Part shown: piece after piece, positions 59,540 through 64,000 of the stretch | How the letters are laid out: the number at the start of each line of letters is the position of its first letter | How positions within the stretch are numbered: the first letter of the stretch is position 1 | DNA from: Methanospirillum lacunae | GTDB lineage: Archaea > Halobacteriota > Methanomicrobia > Methanomicrobiales > Methanospirillaceae | Assembly: GCF_046195335.1 (NCBI RefSeq) | Contig: NZ_CP176093.1 | DNA: 64,000 bases | Direction: 5' to 3' (one strand) | Translations under genes and position numbers: made by a program | Notes under the pieces: model-generated | What the model was told of the DNA's origin: nothing | Seen by the model: the letters and a program-made list of their open reading frames with translations, nothing else | Databases searched by the model: none

Positions 59540-60409
59540 TTGGCAACTTGGAGTGCACCCGGAAAGGTGTTTCTCTTTGGTGAACATGCAGTAGTGTACG
59601 GAAAACCAGGTATAGCACTTGCTATCCGGCCACGTGTCTATGTGACAGTCAGAAAAACCAGTCATGCCCACCATGCCAAATCGCCTTATATTGATCAATG
59701 TTTCAAGGAACTGAACGTGAAGGGGAGCGTCTATATAAACTCACAACTCCCCAGTTCTTCAGGACTCGGCTCATCGGCAGCAGTAACGGTTGCTACACTT
59801 GCTGCCATCAACGATGAGTTCGGACTTGGAAAAACCCGCGATCAGATTGCTGAACTTGCATTTAAGATCGAGAAGCGGGTGCAGAAAGGCAGGGCAAGCC
59901 CAACTGATACTACAGTATCAACATACGGTGGCATGTTTCTGATAAAAGAAGGAACACGCAAACGTCTGGCCCCCCAGAATTATCACCTTGTTGTGGGAAA
60001 TAGTCAGGCAACGCATTCGACCGCGAGAATGGTCGAGAAGGTTGCAGATCTGAAAGGCAAGTACCCAACGATCTGTGAACCTGTATTGAATGCGATCGAG
60101 GCAATCACCCTCGACGCGATGAAACATCTTGATGAGCCGCAATATCTCGGCCGTCTCATGGATATGAATCACGCCCTCCTTGATGTGCTAGGGGTGGGCC
60201 ATCCCCATCTCTCCAGACTGGTTCTTGCTGCCCGGGCAACAGGTGCATACGGAGCAAAGATAACTGGTGCCGGAGGCGGGGGATGCATGGTGGCACTGGC
60301 TCCAAAAAACCTCAAGGCCCGGATTGCCGGAGCACTAGAGGTCACAGAGGGACGGGCACTTATTACCTGTCTTGATACAGAAGGACTTCGGAAAGAAAAG
60401 GATGCGTAA
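59540..60409 (+). CDS. mvk: Mevalonate kinase
   Basis: 289 residues of the GHMP kinase family. Phosphorylates mevalonate for archaeal lipid synthesis. Seen: APGKVFLFGEHAVVYGKPGIALAI, the ATP loop PSSSGLGSSAAVTVATLAAI, and GAYGAKITGAGGGGCMVAL. The start is TTG at 59540 directly after the Memo stop. Next gene, isopentenyl phosphate kinase, starts within its last codons. Confidence 0.96.
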   Translation: MATWSAPGKVFLFGEHAVVYGKPGIALAIRPRVYVTVRKTSHAHHAKSPYIDQCFKELNVKGSVYINSQLPSSSGLGSSAAVTVATLAAINDEFGLGKTRDQIAELAFKIEKRVQKGRASPTDTTVSTYGGMFLIKEGTRKRLAPQNYHLVVGNSQATHSTARMVEKVADLKGKYPTICEPVLNAIEAITLDAMKHLDEPQYLGRLMDMNHALLDVLGVGHPHLSRLVLAARATGAYGAKITGAGGGGCMVALAPKNLKARIAGALEVTEGRALITCLDTEGLRKEKDA

Positions 60410-61172
60410 TCGAACGATACTCAAGCTCGGCGGGAGCGTGATAACCGAAAAGTCAGCAGGCTCTGCCGGGGCTATCAGATATGATACCCTGAAGGCTATT
60501 GCAAGGAATCTTGCGCTGTACCCTGATATGCCACTCTTAATAGTACATGGTGCGGGTTCGTTTGGTCATCCCCAGGCTAAAGAATACCATATTCAGGAAG
60601 GAGTGACCAGAGAGAACCGAAAAGGTATCTTTGAGACCCATCAGGCAGTCAGGGAACTGAATACGGCTGTGATTGATGCCCTGCGGAGTAGTGGTATCGA
60701 AGCTGTTCCAATCCATCCACTTCATGGATGTGAAGCATCAGACGGCATACTTATTGATCCAGTCTTCGGACACCTGGACAGGATGATCAGCCTTGGTCTG
60801 GTTCCTGTCATTCATGGTGATGTGGTGATGGATCGCGTAAGAGGTGCCTGCATAGTTTCCGGTGATCAGCTGATCCGGGTCCTCGCAGAAGGGCTTGGAA
60901 TGGACCGGGTTGGTCTTGCGACCGATGTACCAGGTCTTCTCGAGTGTGACGGATCAGTTGTGAGGGAATTGCGTCGATCAACGGCGCACCAGGTTACCAT
61001 CGGCAACTCGGGTCATATTGATGTGACCGGGGGAATGGAAGGAAAGATTGCCGAACTTCTCGCTCTTGCCGATCATGGGATCAGATCAGAAATGTTCCAT
61101 GTCTCGCAGGTCGATGCGTTTCTCGCCGGGAAGGAGCATGGCGGGACACGTATCCTCCCGGAGGAATTATGA
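60402..61172 (+). CDS. ipk: Isopentenyl phosphate kinase
   Basis: 256 residues from the ATG at 60402. Amino acid kinase family; makes isopentenyl diphosphate in the archaeal modified mevalonate pathway. Seen: LKLGGSVITEKSAG, LIVHGAGSFGHPQAKEYH with the His pair used in catalysis, PVIHGDVVMD, and GLATDVPGLL. Overlaps mvk by 8 bases and fni by four. Confidence 0.95.
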   Translation: MRNRTILKLGGSVITEKSAGSAGAIRYDTLKAIARNLALYPDMPLLIVHGAGSFGHPQAKEYHIQEGVTRENRKGIFETHQAVRELNTAVIDALRSSGIEAVPIHPLHGCEASDGILIDPVFGHLDRMISLGLVPVIHGDVVMDRVRGACIVSGDQLIRVLAEGLGMDRVGLATDVPGLLECDGSVVRELRRSTAHQVTIGNSGHIDVTGGMEGKIAELLALADHGIRSEMFHVSQVDAFLAGKEHGGTRILPEEL

Positions 61173-62236
61173 ACCGGGGAAGGTTTACATCATCGCGAAA
61201 ACTGGATCACCTTCGGATCTGTCTCGAAGAAGATATTGAGTCTGGAAGTACCGGGTTTGAAGATATCAGACTGGTACACAATGCACTTCCTGATTCAGAT
61301 ATGGATACGCTGGATCTTTCAACCGATCTCTTAGGGCATACATTCGGATCTCCGCTTTTTATCTCTGCAATGACAGGAGGACACCCGGAGACAACCCGGG
61401 TGAACGAGGTGCTTGCACAGGCAGCACAGAAATACGGCCTCGGGATTGGTGTAGGATCACAGCGAGCGGCAATTGAAGATAAAACTCTCGCTGAAACATT
61501 CTCGATTGTAAGGGACAGTGCCCCTGATGCCTTCATCGTTGGCAATCTTGGTATCGTTCAGCTCAGGGATCATGGGATCGAATGGGCTGAAAACGCGGTT
61601 GAAATGATAGATGCCAACGCTCTTGCCATTCATCTGAATTTTCTTCAGGAGGCAACCCAGCCTGAAGGAGACCACAATGCAGTTGGATGTCTTGATGCAC
61701 TTCGCGATCTCTGCAGGGAATTTCGAGTACCGGTCATCGTAAAAGAGACCGGCTGTGGATTTTCTGAAGAGGTTGCACGGCTCTGCTATGGAGCCGGAGC
61801 TGACTGCGTAGATGTCGGTGGGTATGGTGGTTCATCGTGGGCTGCGATCGAGAGTTTCAGAGCAGGGAAAGGGGAAGCAGGTGGAGATCAGCGGCTCTCG
61901 GATCTCGGCCTGCTTTTTAAAGAGTGGGGTATCCCCACCGCGGTGAGCGTTACTGAGGCTGTCAGATGTGGTGGCCCGGTTATTGCAAGCGGCGGGATTA
62001 GAACCGGGATTGATATTGCAAAGGCCCTGGTTCTCGGTGCTAAACTCGGTGGAATGGCTCTTCCCCTGTTAAAACCGGCATGCGACGGAATAGAAGCCCT
62101 GTCAGAGACGATAGAGACGATTCAGCAGCAACTGCGAATCTCTCTCTTCCTGACCGGGCATACCCGGGTGTCAGAGATGCCCGATACCAGATGGTACGTA
62201 ACCGGTCCGACTGCGCAACTGATACAAAGAAAATAA
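61169..62236 (+). CDS. fni: Type 2 isopentenyl-diphosphate isomerase
   Basis: 355 residues, FMN- and NADPH-dependent. Interconverts isopentenyl and dimethylallyl diphosphate. Seen: SRKLDHLRICLEEDIES, ISAMTGGHPETTRVN, GVGSQRAAIED, IHLNFLQEATQPEGD, VKETGCGFSEEVARL, VDVGGYGGSSWAAIE and IASGGIRTGIDIAKAL. ATG overlaps ipk by four bases. Full length. Confidence 0.95.
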   Translation: MNRGRFTSSRKLDHLRICLEEDIESGSTGFEDIRLVHNALPDSDMDTLDLSTDLLGHTFGSPLFISAMTGGHPETTRVNEVLAQAAQKYGLGIGVGSQRAAIEDKTLAETFSIVRDSAPDAFIVGNLGIVQLRDHGIEWAENAVEMIDANALAIHLNFLQEATQPEGDHNAVGCLDALRDLCREFRVPVIVKETGCGFSEEVARLCYGAGADCVDVGGYGGSSWAAIESFRAGKGEAGGDQRLSDLGLLFKEWGIPTAVSVTEAVRCGGPVIASGGIRTGIDIAKALVLGAKLGGMALPLLKPACDGIEALSETIETIQQQLRISLFLTGHTRVSEMPDTRWYVTGPTAQLIQRK

Positions 62237-62255
62237 TTTACAGGAGGATACCAAC

Positions 62256-63593
62256 TTGGACATTGAAGTCCTTGCAGTGGGTGGCTATAATGAATTTGGC
62301 CGAAATATGACCGCCGTCCGCTGCGGAAAGGAAATAGTTATAATCGATATGGGAATCAGGCTAGATTCCCTGATGATGCATCCCGATATTGAGATGGAGA
62401 ATACCCATTCACTCGACCTTATTGAGATGGGTGTGATCCCTGATGATACGGTGATGAACCAGATCGAGGGAACAGTCAAGGCAATTGTTCTCTCCCATGG
62501 TCACCTTGATCACCTCGGTGCTGTTCCAAAGCTGGCACACCGGTATAATGCTCCGATCATCGGGACGCCATACACGATCGAGCTCGTCCGTCAGCAGATA
62601 GAGGGTGAGAAAAAGTTCGGGGTGAATAACAAACTTTACCCGCTCAAATACTCACAACGATACACAATCTCAAACACTCTCTCACTTGAACTCGTGCGAA
62701 CCCAGCATAGTATCATTGATACGGCAACGGTTGTACTGTACACCCCGAAAGGGGCAATCGTATATGCCCTTGATTTTAAACTGGATCGCAACCCGGTCCT
62801 TGGTGAACCACCTGACTTTGCAAAATTCCGCAAAATTGGCAAGGAAGGAGTCCTCTGCCTTATCACCGAGTCCACCAACGTGAACAAAAAGGGCCGGTGC
62901 CCGAGTGAGCAACTGGCTAAGAACATGGTCCGCGATGTGATGACGAGCTATGAGGATGATAAGAATGCCCTCATTGTCAGTACCTTTGCTTCCCATATTG
63001 CAAGGGTAAAAACCATTGCAGAGTGTGCCCATGAGATTGGACGAAAGCCCCTGCTCCTTGGCAGATCGATGGAACGCTACTGTAGCACTGCAGAGCAGAT
63101 GAAATATGTCAGGTTCCCTGACACGACCAGCATCTTTGGCAACCGCAGGGTCGTGGAGCGGACACTACGCCGGATCATCAAAGGTCCCAGAGATGAGTAT
63201 GTTCCTATCGTAACCGGTCACCAGGGTGAACCCGGTTCTATCCTGACCAGGATGGCACAGAAAGACACTCCGTACCGGATCGAGAAAGGTGATAAGATCA
63301 TGATTAGTGCCCAGCTGATCCCAAATGACATGAACCGTGCCCAGCGGTACCGGATGTTCACGATGCTCAGTCAGCAGGGTGGCCGTATCTTTGATGAACT
63401 TCACGTATCAGGACACGCATACTGTGAGGATCACTACGAATTTCTGAACATGCTTAACCCCCAGTTTGTAATTGCTGCACACGGAGGAGTGAATCTCACC
63501 TCCGAGTACCTGAATCTTGCAACTGATTGCGGGTATACTCTGAACAAGGATTTCTTCCTTATGGCAAATGGTCAGCGTCAAAAACTGGCCTGA
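62256..63593 (+). CDS. rnj: Archaeal RNase J (beta-CASP metallo-beta-lactamase nuclease)
   Basis: 445 residues. 5'-to-3' exoribonuclease/endonuclease of the RNase J group. Seen: the metal-binding HGHLDHLGAVP near residue 76, STNVNKKGRCPSEQ, the beta-CASP motifs (VSTFASHIARVKT, VTGHQGEPGSIL), and a C-terminal HVSGHAYCEDHYEFL. The TTG start has GGAGG upstream. It links mRNA turnover genes to the isoprenoid cluster, as in other methanogens. Confidence 0.94.
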   Translation: MDIEVLAVGGYNEFGRNMTAVRCGKEIVIIDMGIRLDSLMMHPDIEMENTHSLDLIEMGVIPDDTVMNQIEGTVKAIVLSHGHLDHLGAVPKLAHRYNAPIIGTPYTIELVRQQIEGEKKFGVNNKLYPLKYSQRYTISNTLSLELVRTQHSIIDTATVVLYTPKGAIVYALDFKLDRNPVLGEPPDFAKFRKIGKEGVLCLITESTNVNKKGRCPSEQLAKNMVRDVMTSYEDDKNALIVSTFASHIARVKTIAECAHEIGRKPLLLGRSMERYCSTAEQMKYVRFPDTTSIFGNRRVVERTLRRIIKGPRDEYVPIVTGHQGEPGSILTRMAQKDTPYRIEKGDKIMISAQLIPNDMNRAQRYRMFTMLSQQGGRIFDELHVSGHAYCEDHYEFLNMLNPQFVIAAHGGVNLTSEYLNLATDCGYTLNKDFFLMANGQRQKLA

Positions 63594-63606
63594 TTGGTGA
63601 AAACGT

Positions 63607-64000
63607 ATGGATCTGGAGACCTATCTGCGAAAAACTGCAACCGAGGTCAACACGCTGCTTGACCAGTATTATGGCAATCCCGGAACCGAATTATCAAAGG
63701 CATCAAACCACCTGCTCTTTGCAGGTGGGAAGCGTCTGAGGCCGGCACTCTTTAAACTGGCAGCCGACACCATTCGCTCCGGAAGTTCTGCAGGCATCTT
63801 ACCTGCAGGGCTGGCTCTTGAGGTGACCCACAACTTCACTCTCATCCATGATGATATCATGGACGGAGATGCAACCCGCAGGGGCAAACCGACGGTTCAC
63901 ACCCTTTGGGGAGAACCCGCTGCAATACTGGCAGGTGATGTGCTCTTTGCACGATCATTCTGTCTTGTTGCTGACGCGATAGCTCCTGATGCTGCAAAGG
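63607..64000 (+). CDS. idsA: Geranylgeranyl/polyprenyl diphosphate synthase, N-terminal part (cut by window edge)
   Basis: 131 codons from the ATG at 63607 to the window edge. Prenyltransferase that builds the C15-C20 chains of archaeal lipids. Seen: LLFAGGKRLRPALF, the first Asp-rich motif LIHDDIMDGDATRRGKPTVH (DDIMD), and AGDVLFARSF. GGTGA precedes the start. Not frameshifted; the C-terminal half lies right of the window. Confidence 0.92.
   Translation, partial: MDLETYLRKTATEVNTLLDQYYGNPGTELSKASNHLLFAGGKRLRPALFKLAADTIRSGSSAGILPAGLALEVTHNFTLIHDDIMDGDATRRGKPTVHTLWGEPAAILAGDVLFARSFCLVADAIAPDAAK

Noticed and set aside
1..64000. CRISPR array, insertion sequence or prophage
   Set aside because: No regularly spaced direct repeats, no transposase or integrase, and no target-site-flanked inverted repeats were seen.

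Overview
The window is chromosomal DNA of a methanogenic archaeon, most likely of the order Methanomicrobiales and Methanospirillum-like. This is inferred from the split RNA polymerase genes (rpoB2/rpoB1, rpoA1/rpoA2), archaeal ribosomal protein order, topoisomerase VI, aIF1, archaeal mevalonate genes, several methanogen-specific families (DUF39/COG1900, UPF0280, DUF473, DUF5611, probable OapABC), TATA boxes about 26 bases before start codons, and moderate GC. The species is not proven. I see no CRISPR array, insertion sequence, prophage or rRNA gene.

Layout. 1-4600: the start of grpE (minus, cut by the edge), a coupled set of a secreted protein and two small membrane proteins, an intergenic stretch of about 390 bases rich in inverted repeats that holds one good match to an archaeal origin recognition box, a Dps-like ferritin, a sodium/solute symporter and a small Cys protein. 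4741-7354: a three-gene operon (COG2122, NIL-ferredoxin, COG1900-CBS) that matches the methanogen sulfide-to-homocysteine route. 7450-13108: membrane and soluble unknowns, an orphan response regulator, NIF3-like, SWIM and alaS. 13187-19354: surface proteins, ferritin, an archaeal glutamate synthase-type FMN protein and a nuclease-fold candidate.

19511-29850: a structured intergenic region, tRNA-Lys, then rpoH-rpoB2-rpoB1-rpoA1-rpoA2-rpl30e-nusA. RpoA2 carries about 250 extra N-terminal residues with an internal duplication. The cluster stops after nusA, where rps12-rps7-EF genes usually follow, and is succeeded by a two-repeat secreted protein and tRNA-Arg. 29905-46396: DUF473, PAC2, DUF5611, leuS, a PIN-ATPase-KH protein, hisI, an A24 prepilin peptidase, topoisomerase VI, hisS, then larB-nadM with two unknown partners, and cobyric acid synthase.

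46526-52645: aIF1, the origin-associated trio (GTPase, DUF2073-type, Zn ribbon), four consecutive CBS-domain genes (about 14 CBS motifs) and a deoxyhypusine synthase family gene with a Cys cluster beside the presumed catalytic Lys. 52799-64000: tRNA-Ser, then the ribosomal/RNA polymerase operon rps13-rps4-rps11-rpoD-rpl18e-rpl13-rps9-rpoN-tRNA-Pro-rpoK-eno-rps2, followed by Memo-mvk-ipk-fni-rnj-idsA (isoprenoid lipid precursors), cut by the right edge.

The best candidates for something undescribed are the extended RpoA2, the ORB-like intergenic region at 1651-2041, the CBS-protein array beside the OapABC-like trio, the nuclease-fold protein at 18176-19354, and the larB-nadM-coiled-coil-Cys-protein operon.
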